NCBI RefSeq assembly: GCF_963678545.1
Contig: NZ_OY782870.1
Coordinates: forward strand, 2,170,001 to 2,234,000
DNA length: 64,000 bases
Direction of reading: 5' to 3'
Source of the DNA: an uncultured Methanomethylovorans sp.
GTDB lineage: Archaea; Halobacteriota; Methanosarcinia; Methanosarcinales; Methanosarcinaceae
Shown here: piece by piece, positions 34,217-43,417 of the stretch
Numbering within the stretch: position 1 is the stretch's first letter
Layout: each line of letters opens with the position of its first letter
Translations under genes and position numbers: made by a program
The notes under the pieces: generated by a model
Told to the model about the DNA's origin: nothing
What the model saw: only the letters and a program-made list of their open reading frames with translations
The model's database searches: none

Positions 34217-34624
34217 ATGGTAGATGCTATTGGGATCTTTGTAAATATCGAACTGCAATTATTTATTCTGTTATTGCTGGCATTCTCTTCATATATGGCT
34301 CACTCAAAAAAAGTGCAACTCCATTGCAGTTTGATGGGTATAGCTCTTTTTCTGCAGGTTCTAACCATCTTTTTCGTAATGTCCCCTTCTCTATCATCCG
34401 TTTCAGGGATACAAATTAGTAACCAATTATTCCTCGAATTATGGGTACATCACATAACAGGTCTTTTAGTGCTGCTATTGGTATTATACATAAATCTCGC
34501 TGTGAAAGGTTATGTACGTTTTTTAGGAGAGCCTTACAGACTAATGAAACCCGTAGCCTTGCTATGGTTTGTGGTGTTCCTTGGCGGGATACATATCTAT
34601 ACCCGTCTGTACTCAGGTCTATAA
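34217..34624 (+). CDS. Four-TM membrane protein of the KaiC-like module
   Basis: 135 residues with four hydrophobic helices (about 8-28, 37-58, 72-92, 108-128). A His pair (WVHHITG) sits in helix 3 and another His in helix 4 (GGIHIYTRLY); these could bind a metal or heme as in DUF420-like proteins, but this is only a resemblance. Co-oriented with the two signalling genes upstream. Confidence 0.75.
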   Translation: MVDAIGIFVNIELQLFILLLLAFSSYMAHSKKVQLHCSLMGIALFLQVLTIFFVMSPSLSSVSGIQISNQLFLELWVHHITGLLVLLLVLYINLAVKGYVRFLGEPYRLMKPVALLWFVVFLGGIHIYTRLYSGL

Positions 34625-34686
34625 GAGGCTCCATTATTCTCATTATAAGACAATAAGAACCATTAGCCATCCATCAAGAGTAGATC

Positions 34687-36042
34687 TTATCTGCGATCTA
34701 CTAGACGTTTTGGCCTACCTTTTATCTGATATAGTTCCAACCCGCCAGGAGCTGTATAGTTGAATATGACCTTGAAAGTGCCATCATGGTAAGCGTTCTC
34801 AAGCCTTTTCTTGTATCTAAGGAAAGCACGCAGGAAATTTTCTTCCACAAGCCGCTTATCACATGCTGAAGGGTCAAGGCATTCCAGACTTACTCGCATG
34901 ACAGTTTCACCCTCATCATCTCCACCGTAGAGGAAGGCCTCGTATTCCCCGGTAAGATATTCCATGTTCTCCCGCTGGAAAACTCCCTTTTCCACATCTA
35001 CGCGGTTAAAGGGCGTTTCTGCAACCCAGAAAGTTTCAGCTTCACGCTGTGGGTTCATTATTTTCATGTGCGTCCTTCCACAGGCACATGGTTCCCGGGT
35101 TAGAACAACTGTGGTATCTTCAGTGTCATAATTAAGAAGAAGAGTACCGCATTTGCCACCCACTGGAAGCAAGGTCGTGAGCACGATTCTGCCACATTCT
35201 CCATCTTTGACGAATTTATCCATACCTGGATCATATACATCCAGATGCACCATGTCCTCTGATACATGCAGGCCACTGAACTCTGCACATTCTCCGCACA
35301 TAGTACCTTCCGTACTGCCATAGTTGTTGTACACATCACAATCCCACACTTCAGCAAGGTAATTACGTGCTTCTTCAGCAAAGCTTTCCCCGCCTACCAC
35401 AAGACGCTGAATACTTGATTCAGATGGCTCCAAGCCCTGTTCCTTCATATTATTGACAAGTCTTAACAGTTTGAAAACACTCCCTACGATGCCTGTGGGT
35501 TTATATGAAGTCACAATCCTTGTCGGAAAAGTGCATTTGCCTGTGGGAATAATGGTCATTCCGATATGATGAGCTGCAAGTGTCATTGTGTTAGCACCTA
35601 CATTCATGCCATATGAGGCACATATCACCACTTTATCCCCTGGTCCGAATCCCTGTGATACAAAATAACGGGCATATTTCTCTGCGTAACGCTCCCAGTC
35701 TTCCCAGGTTAGAAAGAACGCTTTTGGCGTCCCACTGGTACCGCTTGTTTCATGGATAGTAAAGATGTCATTCAATTCTCCTGTCCTAAACTCAAAATCC
35801 TTGGTCACAGGTGGCTGGTGTTCTCTTATTGTGTTACCGTTGATGATGGGCAGTTCCAACAGGTCTTCATGGGACTGAATGTCTGAAGGTGAGAATCCAT
35901 GCTCTTTAAACCATTTTCTATAAAATGGAGACTTATCCACAGCGTATTTGACGGTGTAGCGAATACGCTCATCTATCAAAGCATCCAGTTCTCCCCTCTC
36001 CATGGTCTCTATAGATGGATTGTGATAAGGTCCTGGTAACAT
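34687..36042 (-). CDS. PaaK-family adenylate-forming ligase (coenzyme F390 synthetase-like)
   Basis: 451 residues. The AMP-binding P-loop is HETSGTSGTPKAFF; the adenine loop is YNNYGSTEGT, and the Asp/Arg region near CGRTHMKIM carries Cys residues (CACGRT). Same family as phenylacetate-CoA ligase; methanogen members were annotated as coenzyme F390 synthetase. Substrate cannot be read from the sequence. GGAGAATAAATAC precedes the ATG. Lies 34 bp downstream of the yyaL-type gene in the same direction and may share its transcript. Confidence 0.85.
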   Translation of the reverse strand: MLPGPYHNPSIETMERGELDALIDERIRYTVKYAVDKSPFYRKWFKEHGFSPSDIQSHEDLLELPIINGNTIREHQPPVTKDFEFRTGELNDIFTIHETSGTSGTPKAFFLTWEDWERYAEKYARYFVSQGFGPGDKVVICASYGMNVGANTMTLAAHHIGMTIIPTGKCTFPTRIVTSYKPTGIVGSVFKLLRLVNNMKEQGLEPSESSIQRLVVGGESFAEEARNYLAEVWDCDVYNNYGSTEGTMCGECAEFSGLHVSEDMVHLDVYDPGMDKFVKDGECGRIVLTTLLPVGGKCGTLLLNYDTEDTTVVLTREPCACGRTHMKIMNPQREAETFWVAETPFNRVDVEKGVFQRENMEYLTGEYEAFLYGGDDEGETVMRVSLECLDPSACDKRLVEENFLRAFLRYKKRLENAYHDGTFKVIFNYTAPGGLELYQIKGRPKRLVDRR

Positions 36043-36076
36043 GTATTTATTCTCCTGTTGATTATGATTCTATATA

Positions 36077-38224
36077 CTATCCTCTGTTTTCACGGAGTTT
36101 AAGCATTTTCATCATCTCACTGATGTCATTTGTGGGCATGCTGCAACTGTAACCCTGGCAAACATAGGCTGTAGCTTGTCTATATGTTATTTCCATGTCT
36201 TTAGTATATGGAGCAAGTGTGCCTATGCTGTCATCCTCTTTCAGTAACAGTACCATGTTTGGAAGGAATGATCTGCCAATAATGGATAACATCTCTTTGG
36301 CATCCTTATTTTCCCTGTTTCCTACAATGACCACTTCAAAAGCGGGTCCTAAGGCAAAATCAAGAGCATTCAGAAATTGGCAATATGCCATAGGCATTGC
36401 ATCTACCTGCCCGGAGAATGTTTTCATAGATGCAGAGGCTTTTTCTTCAAGGTCTGTATTGCCCGTTATCCGAGAGAGCCTAAGAAGGTTCAGCATACTA
36501 ACAGAATTACCTGAAGGAATTGCTCCGTCATATACTTCTTTGTTCCGGAACAACAGAGCTTCGGAATCTTTTGCAGTATGGAAAAATCCTCCGTTATTAT
36601 CCATGAAATCCCGTATCTGCAGGAAATTGATCCTAAGTGCCTGTTCAAGATACACACTACCCATGGTGGCCTGATATAATTCAATAAGACCCCATATCAT
36701 AAATGCATAATCTTCCAGGAAACCAGTTATAGAGGCTTCGCCTTCCCTATACCGGTGTAGCAGCCTGCCATCAGCGGATGACATTTCACGAAGGATGAAG
36801 TTTGCAGCCCGGGATGCAGCTTGTGCATATTCTGGTCTGCCAAAAGCCCGGGAAGCTTTGCTAAGGGCAGCTATCATCAGACCGTTCCAATCTGTTAGAA
36901 TTTTGTCATCCTTAGCAGGGTGAACTTTTTTTTCTCGTCTAGCAAAGAGCACTTTTCTTGATGACTCAATTTTTGTCTTTAATTCATTAAACGGAAGTCC
37001 AAGTTCATATGCTACTGTTTCCAGTGGCCTTGCTAGGTGCAGGATATTATTTTTAGTAGCAATACCCGATATTTCTTCTTCGTAATTACCTTCGGATGAC
37101 ACCCCATAGACCTTACATATCATATCTGCTTCCTTTTCGGGAAGAATTGCATATATTTCTTCCTTTTTCCATAGATAGAACTTACCTTCTACTCCTTCAC
37201 TATCTGCATCCTCTGCACAATAAAAAGCTCTTTCTGCAGAGCACATATCCCTTAAAATATACTCTATGACTTCTTCTGCTGCCTTTTTGTAATCCTCAAA
37301 ACCTGTCACCTGGAAAGCTTCGGTGTAAGCTATGATAATCATTGCCTGATCGTAGAGCATTTTTTCAAAATGAGGTACCAACCAATTATTATCTGTGGAA
37401 TAGCGGTGAAAACCAAATCCTACATGATCATATATGCCACCACTGTGCATGGCATCCAGTGTTTTTGTCACCATCTGCAGTGCTTCAATATTTCCAGTAC
37501 GGTACCAGTACCTTAGAAGAAAGGTAAGGTTATGTGGAGAAGGAAATTTAGGAGCCTTTCCAAAACCTGCTGCCTGACGGTCAAAAGAGGAAAGCAACTG
37601 TGAATAGCCGCTGTGTATGGTCTTTTCGTTCATTTCGGTATCAGTATTTTTAGCAAGACATTGTGACACTTCTGGAGAAATTGCGGCTTTCAGTTGTCTG
37701 GCACTCTGCAAGATCTCTTCTTGCTGCTGTGCCCATAAGTTTGCTATGTGAGGAATCATATCAAGCATCCCGGCACTCCCAAACCTGCCTTTCTTTGGAA
37801 TATAGGTTGCTGCAAAGAACGGCTCTCTGGATGGAGTCATAAATATTGTGAGCGGCCAGCCTCCTCGCCCTGTAATTGCCTGGCAAACAGTCATATAGAC
37901 ACTATCTATATCCGGTCTCTCTTCGCGATCAACTTTAATACAAACAAAAGTCTCATTCATGAGCCTGGCTACATCAGGATCTTCAAATGATTCTTTCTCC
38001 ATGACATGGCACCAGTGACACGTAGAGTATCCAATGGAAAGAAATATCGGCTTATTCTCGGCTTTTGACCTTTCAAAAGCTGCTTCACCCCAGGGATACC
38101 ATTGCACTGGATTGTATGCATGTTGAAGCAGATATGGACTTTTTTCATTTATGAGAAAATTGGGTACCTTATAAATTTTATCAGAAATTTCATCTCTGCT
38201 ATCTTTATCCTTTATATCGCTCAT
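36077..38224 (-). CDS. YyaL/SSP411 family thioredoxin-domain protein (DUF255)
   Basis: 715 residues. N-terminal thioredoxin-like domain with [14 protein letters not shown] and [11 protein letters not shown] (about residues 60-115), then an alpha/alpha barrel resembling N-acylglucosamine epimerase. Length is typical of the family. Archaeal homologues are widespread; no activity is assigned. GGAAGGAC precedes the ATG. Confidence 0.95.
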   Translation of the reverse strand: MSDIKDKDSRDEISDKIYKVPNFLINEKSPYLLQHAYNPVQWYPWGEAAFERSKAENKPIFLSIGYSTCHWCHVMEKESFEDPDVARLMNETFVCIKVDREERPDIDSVYMTVCQAITGRGGWPLTIFMTPSREPFFAATYIPKKGRFGSAGMLDMIPHIANLWAQQQEEILQSARQLKAAISPEVSQCLAKNTDTEMNEKTIHSGYSQLLSSFDRQAAGFGKAPKFPSPHNLTFLLRYWYRTGNIEALQMVTKTLDAMHSGGIYDHVGFGFHRYSTDNNWLVPHFEKMLYDQAMIIIAYTEAFQVTGFEDYKKAAEEVIEYILRDMCSAERAFYCAEDADSEGVEGKFYLWKKEEIYAILPEKEADMICKVYGVSSEGNYEEEISGIATKNNILHLARPLETVAYELGLPFNELKTKIESSRKVLFARREKKVHPAKDDKILTDWNGLMIAALSKASRAFGRPEYAQAASRAANFILREMSSADGRLLHRYREGEASITGFLEDYAFMIWGLIELYQATMGSVYLEQALRINFLQIRDFMDNNGGFFHTAKDSEALLFRNKEVYDGAIPSGNSVSMLNLLRLSRITGNTDLEEKASASMKTFSGQVDAMPMAYCQFLNALDFALGPAFEVVIVGNRENKDAKEMLSIIGRSFLPNMVLLLKEDDSIGTLAPYTKDMEITYRQATAYVCQGYSCSMPTNDISEMMKMLKLRENRG

Positions 38225-38525
38225 TTATTGTCCTTCCCCCATCCTTTGAAAAATAAGAATGATCTTTTGTGATACAAAGTCTATTTGTTGCTTATCGTTT
38301 ATTTCTGTTTACTACTCAACCCTCATTATGATGTTGAGCATTATACTGAACACTATAGATATACTAATATAGTAGAATTGAAGACGTTAGTATTGCCCTT
38401 GGTTAAAAAGGCAAAGAAAAACGAACCTGATGTTATCAACCATGCAAATTCCGAGTCCTGAACATGTATGCAATATTAAAGCAGTTCACTGTCTGTGACC
38501 CGAAAAATGTAAGGAGGTAAGTAGT

Positions 38526-38651
38526 ATGGAGTTTGTAGCTGTAACCTGTCAAAAATGTGGTAAAAAAGTGTATGTTAGACGTAACTGCGCCCGCAATGTA
38601 ATGTACTGTACTATTCACTGCCTTGAATCAGGCATTTCATCAAAGAATTGA
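38526..38651 (+). CDS. 41-residue cysteine-rich (zinc-binding-like) protein, copy 2
   Basis: MEFVAVTCQKCGKKVYV at the start, with Cys at 8, 11, 21, 28 and 32 as in copy 1 (12550-12675 minus strand). The two share 29 of 41 residues, and their leaders also agree around the ribosome site (CCCGAAAAATGTAAGGAGG here; CCTGAAAAACGAATGAGGAG there). Perfect AAGGAGGT lies 8 nt before ATG. It stands in the core region between yyaL and feoA, so this copy may be the resident one. Confidence 0.85.
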   Translation: MEFVAVTCQKCGKKVYVRRNCARNVMYCTIHCLESGISSKN

Positions 38652-38669
38652 GTGCTTAGTCTGAGCACT
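38651..38669 (+). terminator. Terminator hairpin at the stop of the second small Cys-protein gene
   Basis: AGTGCT-TAGTCTG-AGCACT begins at the last base of the TGA stop and is followed by TATATTTTAATTTAG. Position matches the hairpin of copy 1 though the sequence differs. Confidence 0.6.
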
Positions 38670-38792
38670 TATATTTTAATTTAGCTTTTGTGTTTACTTT
38701 CTGTGTGATGGATGATTCACTTTTGCTTTTTTGATTTGATTTGCCTAATCTTCTTATTTAAAGACTTAGAAGAGATGTTATAACTAATATTC

Positions 38793-38880
38793 TTAGGTAC
38801 AACAAATAATTATAGTATAGACAAGCTTATATACTAACACATACTAGATAGAAGTGTCTAATCATATTAGTAGTACCTAA
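38793..38880. promoter_or_regulatory. feoA promoter region with TTAGGTAC half sites
   Basis: In the 38670-38983 gap, TTAGGTAC (38793-38800) and its complement GTACCTAA (38873-38880) flank a TATA-like CTTATATAC (about 38825-38834). A third TTAGGT occurs near 38910. TTAGG/CCTAA sites recall DtxR/IdeR-type metal repressors; binding is inference. The leader to feoA would be long (over 100 nt). Confidence 0.4.
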
Positions 38881-38983
38881 TAGATTGGACAGCAAAAGCA
38901 TTTGAATCTCTTAGGTTCCAATGCATGATGCTTAAGGACCGCAGTTGACACAAAAACTAACAAATTGTCGAGAGGTATGAATT

Positions 38984-39214
38984 ATGGCCCCACCTATCCC
39001 CCTTGCAATGGTTTCCGAAGGTACTGAAACCAAGGTTGCAGGGATCAACGCAAGTAAATCTCTTGCAGAGCGCCTGAAAGCCATGGGATTCATAGAGAAC
39101 TGCCCTCTAAAAGTGACCAGGGATAACATGGGTTCTCTTATTGTAGAAGTAAGCGGCTGTAAATATGCTCTTGGAAAAGGTATGGCTTCAAAGATATTAG
39201 TAAGGCCTCAATAA
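38984..39214 (+). CDS. FeoA domain protein
   Basis: 76 residues: PLAMVSEGTETKVAGINA, RLKAMGFIENCPLKV, SLIVEVSGCKYALGKGMASK, the SH3-like FeoA fold used with the ferrous iron transporter FeoB. No feoB adjoins it here, so it is a stand-alone copy. GAGAGG lies about 9 nt before ATG. Confidence 0.92.
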   Translation: MAPPIPLAMVSEGTETKVAGINASKSLAERLKAMGFIENCPLKVTRDNMGSLIVEVSGCKYALGKGMASKILVRPQ

Positions 39215-39382
39215 ATCTATCTGCTCTTCTATATTTCGTTATATTTTTAAGAGTTTAATGACTTCTGTAGATTTCTTTTTTGTTCCTGGCCATTTACTTA
39301 CTATATCACCCGTGCATAATCGACAAGCACATAAGGTATAAAGTACAGGCATATATCCACAGAATATGTAGGAAGATCAGGC

Positions 39383-40591
39383 GTGATTCAATCTATACTG
39401 GACAATGACCTGTACAAGCTAAGTATGCAGATGGCTGTACTGGAGCTGTTCCCTGAGGCACGTGCCGAATATCGTTTCATCAACAGGGGTGGGCAGCGTT
39501 TTAATGAGGATTTTGTAAAGGAGCTTCGCAATATACTTGATGCGCATTTCCCCAAGGTCGCACTGACCGAAGAGGAGCATAACTGGTTGAAGTCTGCCTG
39601 TCCTTTCTTTAAACCCATGTATCTGGAATATCTGAAGAACTATCGTTTTGATCCATCAGAGGTAATTGTGGGACTTACCGAGGACAACGACCTTGATCTA
39701 AGGATAAAAGGCCCATGGCATAGTGCCATTCTATGGGAAGTAGTGCTCATGGCTACAGTCTCGGAACTATATTTCAGTACACTGGAAAAAAGCTGGAAAG
39801 ACATGTCATTTTCAGAAGGTTCAGGAGAAGAAATACTTCTAAATAAGTATGCAGAGAAGATAAATTCCATTGGCAAAGAACTAGATGGACATGGCTGCAT
39901 GTTCACAGAATTCGGTACACGCAGAAGAAGAAGCTTCAGATTGCAGGATAAAGCTGTAGAGGTTTTACGCAGTCTGCCGTGTTTTACAGGGACAAGCAAT
40001 GTCCACCTTGCACGAAAATATGAAATTAAGCCAGTAGGCACCATAGGACATGAATGGATCATGGGTAATTCTGCCCTGATGAGTCTGCGGAGGGCTAACT
40101 TTTTTGCATTTGATAACTGGGTAAAGGTATATTCAGGCGATCTTGGAATAGCGCTTTCGGATACATTCGGTACTGAAGCCTTTTTTGCAGATTTTGACCT
40201 CCGGCTTTCCAAATTGTATGATGGTGTAAGGCATGACAGTGGTGATCCTTTTGGTTTTACCGATAAAGTGATCGAACACTATAACTCAATGGGCATAGAT
40301 CCTATGAAAAAAGTGCTGGTTTTCAGTGATTCTCTGCATGCTGCAGATGCCATCAGGCTTAAAGAGCACTGTAAGAGCAAGATCAACTGTAGTTTTGGCA
40401 TCGGCACATGCCTTACTAATAATCAGGACTTCTTCAGGGAAAGTTCTCCTCTTAACATTGTGATCAAAATGCACAGTATAAACAACATCCCCGTCGTAAA
40501 GTTAAGTGATTCATGTGAGAAGGAAACAGGGGATAGGGACGCTCTAAGAGTAGCTAATTATACATTTGGCAGAAAAGGGCTGGATGAATGA
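39383..40591 (+). CDS. pncB: Nicotinate phosphoribosyltransferase
   Basis: Converts nicotinate and PRPP to NaMN for NAD synthesis. 402 residues with type II PRTase fold: [20 protein letters not shown] at the N-terminus, [33 protein letters not shown] (the catalytic His) and [12 protein letters not shown]. The start is GTG with AGGAAGATC upstream. Length is that of the short PncB class. Confidence 0.95.
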   Translation: MIQSILDNDLYKLSMQMAVLELFPEARAEYRFINRGGQRFNEDFVKELRNILDAHFPKVALTEEEHNWLKSACPFFKPMYLEYLKNYRFDPSEVIVGLTEDNDLDLRIKGPWHSAILWEVVLMATVSELYFSTLEKSWKDMSFSEGSGEEILLNKYAEKINSIGKELDGHGCMFTEFGTRRRRSFRLQDKAVEVLRSLPCFTGTSNVHLARKYEIKPVGTIGHEWIMGNSALMSLRRANFFAFDNWVKVYSGDLGIALSDTFGTEAFFADFDLRLSKLYDGVRHDSGDPFGFTDKVIEHYNSMGIDPMKKVLVFSDSLHAADAIRLKEHCKSKINCSFGIGTCLTNNQDFFRESSPLNIVIKMHSINNIPVVKLSDSCEKETGDRDALRVANYTFGRKGLDE

Positions 40592-40788
40592 AAGTACCCA
40601 TGTTTACCTACTATGTTATGTAATTTGCAGGAAATCTCTACGGCTCTCAGAAGGGAATATTGATGTGAGACAGAAAAGAATATCATAGAAGTGGTTCTAT
40701 AACTCATCTCCTATATCAACTGAATTAAAAATACAATACTAAACTTAAAATAATTTGAGTGCTTTTTTAAAATGGGATAGTGAATTTA

Positions 40789-41307
40789 ATGGGCTCAGAA
40801 GATCAGGATAATCAAGAAAATATATTTAAAAGTCAAAGATTGGCCGTATTTGCAGATGTGCAAAATATGTTCTATTCGGCTAGAAATTATTATGAAAAAA
40901 AACTAGATTTTGGAAAATTATTAAGCGCTGTGGTGAGGGAAAGGCAGCTTATCCGTGCAGTAGCTTATGTTGTGGAAACAAAAGAAATAGATCAGTCTGG
41001 TTTTAAGTCGGTAATTGAACATATTGGATGGGAAGTAAAGACAAAACAGTTAAAATCAAGACCAGACGGCTCAACTAAAGGAGACTGGGATATGGGCATA
41101 GCAATTGATGCTATTTCCATATCTACTAAAGTAGACACCGTTGTGCTGGTCACAGGCGATGGGGATTTTACTGCTCTTGTTAATCACCTCAAGGCTGCAG
41201 GCGTGAGAGTAGAAGTGCATGCTTTCCCTAAAAACACTGCTGTAGAACTTATTGACGCAGCTACGGCCTATTATCCAATCGATGAACGGCTATTGCTCAA
41301 GAAATAA
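40789..41307 (+). CDS. NYN domain (LabA/DUF88) protein
   Basis: 172 residues from ATG 40789, which has GGGATAG about 8 nt upstream; a GTG at 40780 lies in the ribosome site. Acidic catalytic residues of the PIN-like NYN fold are visible: VFADVQNMFYS, KGDWDMGIAIDA and VTGDGDFTALVNHL. Expected to be a metal-dependent RNase or RNA-binding protein. A hairpin follows. Confidence 0.92.
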   Translation: MGSEDQDNQENIFKSQRLAVFADVQNMFYSARNYYEKKLDFGKLLSAVVRERQLIRAVAYVVETKEIDQSGFKSVIEHIGWEVKTKQLKSRPDGSTKGDWDMGIAIDAISISTKVDTVVLVTGDGDFTALVNHLKAAGVRVEVHAFPKNTAVELIDAATAYYPIDERLLLKK

Positions 41308-41316
41308 TAGAGTGAC

Positions 41317-41343
41317 GGGCTGGATTTCTTTGAAACTCAGCCC
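41317..41343 (+). terminator. Terminator hairpin after the NYN gene
   Basis: GGGCTG/CAGCCC with an inner TTTC/GAAA pairing, beginning 9 nt after the TAA stop and followed by TTGTTC. The rest of 41344-41620 shows no gene or repeat I can support. Confidence 0.65.
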
Positions 41344-41620
41344 TTGTTCATGAGATTGTAATGATCTAATTCTGTACTGATGTGTGGGATCTTCTTGAAC
41401 TATTTATAACTCTCCTCTCGGTCGGCAATATTCTAGAACGTATCTATGAATTTACACCTTTCATTTTTGTAATAAAAATAATAGGAATACACCCATAGAA
41501 TATTAGAACCCTGCATCCATCCAAGATGTTTCTTCACCTGACATTCTTGAAGACATAGATCTGAATAGATCCTTGATATTCACTATGAAAAATAGAATAA
41601 CAGGATGTTTCTCTGTACTC

Positions 41621-41918
41621 TCACTTGCAGCAGGACCCAGTCTCCCCTCCGCAACAACACTCACCGTGATCCATATCCTTACCCCTGAGCGCGGCGCCTA
41701 TAATTGCCCACGCACAGCCGACACCACTTTCAACTTCTATTGCCTGCACATGGCAGTTTTTGGCATATGCACCGCACTCCATGCAAGCAGCTGGCTTTAC
41801 AAGTTCAACATGCTCTTTTCCTTCACAACTCATGAGAACAAAACTGAGTACACCGCAGAGAGTTGATACACCCGTCAGGATGATACTGGAGAGTAGTCGC
41901 AAGATCAGAATCAAACAT
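41621..41918 (-). pseudogene. hgcB: hgcB remnant (mercury-methylation ferredoxin), frameshifted
   Basis: The start ATG 41918 overlaps the stop of the hgcA remnant. It encodes LQYHPDGCINSLRCTQFCSH, where HgcB has its first 4Fe-4S motif, then runs into TGA. A +/-1 shift at about 41823-41832 leads to HVELVKPAACMECGAYAKNC, VESGVGCAWAII and a Cys-rich tail ending SCCK, all HgcB features (CMECGA, GVGCA, C-terminal vicinal Cys). The first cluster lacks one Cys (SLRC), and the second has CMECGAY for CMECGAC and NCH for NCP. So it is frameshifted and has lost cluster ligands. Confidence 0.75.
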
Positions 41919-42268
41919 TAGATCAGCTCCTCAAACCTAATTGCCCCCAATATAATTGAAAGTAGAATTCCAGATACTACCATAAGTGCCATAACTGGCG
42001 CATATCGATAAATCTCCTTTTTGACACCAGTCCTGGAAATAAATGTTGTACAACCCGTAAAGTTAAGGGCTAGATATGCTGTCACAGCCGGGATGATCAA
42101 AAGTAAAGCAAGTGATGTAACCGCTTTCATCAAGAGAGACATTGCAGAATCTATACCAAAAGATATTACAAAGGGAATAGCGATAATTCCTCCCAGAATA
42201 AGTCCATTTGTGCTGAAATCTTTAATTGTTACACTAATACTGATTTTTTGGCATGTATATATTTCAGA
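41918..42268 (-). pseudogene. hgcA: hgcA remnant (C-terminal membrane part only)
   Basis: An open frame of about 116 codons bounded upstream by TAA (42271-42269). It encodes VTIKDFSTNGLILGG, two to three TM helices, LALNFTGCTTFISRTGVKKE and a final TM helix, as in the C-terminal end of HgcA, the corrinoid protein of mercury methylation. The corrinoid-binding domain with the cap helix (N-WCA-GK) is absent; HgcA is normally over 300 residues. It abuts hgcB with a one-base overlap and GAGGAG, the usual hgcA-hgcB order. Confidence 0.7.
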
Positions 42269-42488
42269 TTAATTTGAAAAATCATAATTATCAGCATATT
42301 CAGTTAAATATCAAAACAAGTATGGCTATCAGAATATCTGAGAATTTACGAAGAACTGTATCCTTCAAGCCGTCTTACTACTAGGGTATATATACTGTTC
42401 TTCTGCCAACATTGTATTTTTATAGACAGTAAAATTAAAATATTATTAATATATTTATACATGTACCACTTATTTGGAGTGTAGAAAA

Positions 42489-43157
42489 ATGACAAACTTT
42501 TGTTCAGAATGCAATACTGAGATCACAGAAGCAGAGTACAATTATTCTTTCGATAGGTTTCACCGTCCCCTCTGCAGGGAACATCAGAGACCTCAGGACA
42601 ACACAGATAATGAAATTTTGAATGAGAAAATCTATTCAAATCATGAAAATAGTCTCAATAAAAGTACTATTTCCGAGAAAGAAAGTGGTTTCATCGAGAA
42701 TATGATCAAAGGAAGGATTGCAGAAACTCTCGTTGAAGAACTATTCACATACTTAGGATACAGTGTATTCAGATACAATATTGTGAACACTGTTCCCGGA
42801 GTAATGCAACTTCTAAAAGGTGTTCGTAGTGACGTTGCATCAAATATCAAAAAGATGCCTGATCTCGTCATACAGGACCCAAACAGTGGTAAAGTTTATT
42901 TCACTGATATCAAGTTCAGGAAAAATGAGAGTTTTACACTCGATGACATTGGTTCGGATTATCCTTATGAAAACTGCTACTTTATTGTAATATCGAAAAA
43001 ACACATAAAGTGCATCACGTATCAGGAACTGAAAGAGGGCAAAGGGATTACTCCATCTTCCCGTAACTATCTTGGGAACAGAAAGGAGTTTGAACTGGAT
43101 AAAGATGTTATCATCAAGTTCTGCGACTTTGCGGTCAAGTTCTTTGATGCAGTATAA
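42489..43157 (+). CDS. Zinc-finger plus PD-(D/E)XK nuclease-like protein
   Basis: 222 residues. N-terminal Cys pair (FCSECN) with CREH about 25 residues later suggests a zinc finger. After a linker, GRIAETLVEELFTYLGYSVF, KMPDLVIQD and VYFTDIKFRK follow the Glu...Asp...x-Lys order of the restriction-nuclease fold. ATG 42489 has GGAGTG upstream. No partner gene; role unknown (DNA repair or defence are possibilities). Confidence 0.7.
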   Translation: MTNFCSECNTEITEAEYNYSFDRFHRPLCREHQRPQDNTDNEILNEKIYSNHENSLNKSTISEKESGFIENMIKGRIAETLVEELFTYLGYSVFRYNIVNTVPGVMQLLKGVRSDVASNIKKMPDLVIQDPNSGKVYFTDIKFRKNESFTLDDIGSDYPYENCYFIVISKKHIKCITYQELKEGKGITPSSRNYLGNRKEFELDKDVIIKFCDFAVKFFDAV

Positions 43158-43417
43158 CATTACGTGTCTGACCAAGTAAGCTGAATAAATATAGGGTAGG
43201 TTGCTATCACTGTTAAATAGAGAATCCGCAGTTCTCTTTTATATATAGACTAGCGGGAATTCTCAATACAGCCTATCCTTCAGATCTTTCTCATATTTTT
43301 ACCGTATTAATCCCCATAAAGAATTTTATGGTATCCACTTGGAAACTGCCCGACTTATATGGTAGTATCCCTAATATACTGGTATCAAAAAGATATCAAA
43401 TGAGGCAAGGTGGAAAT

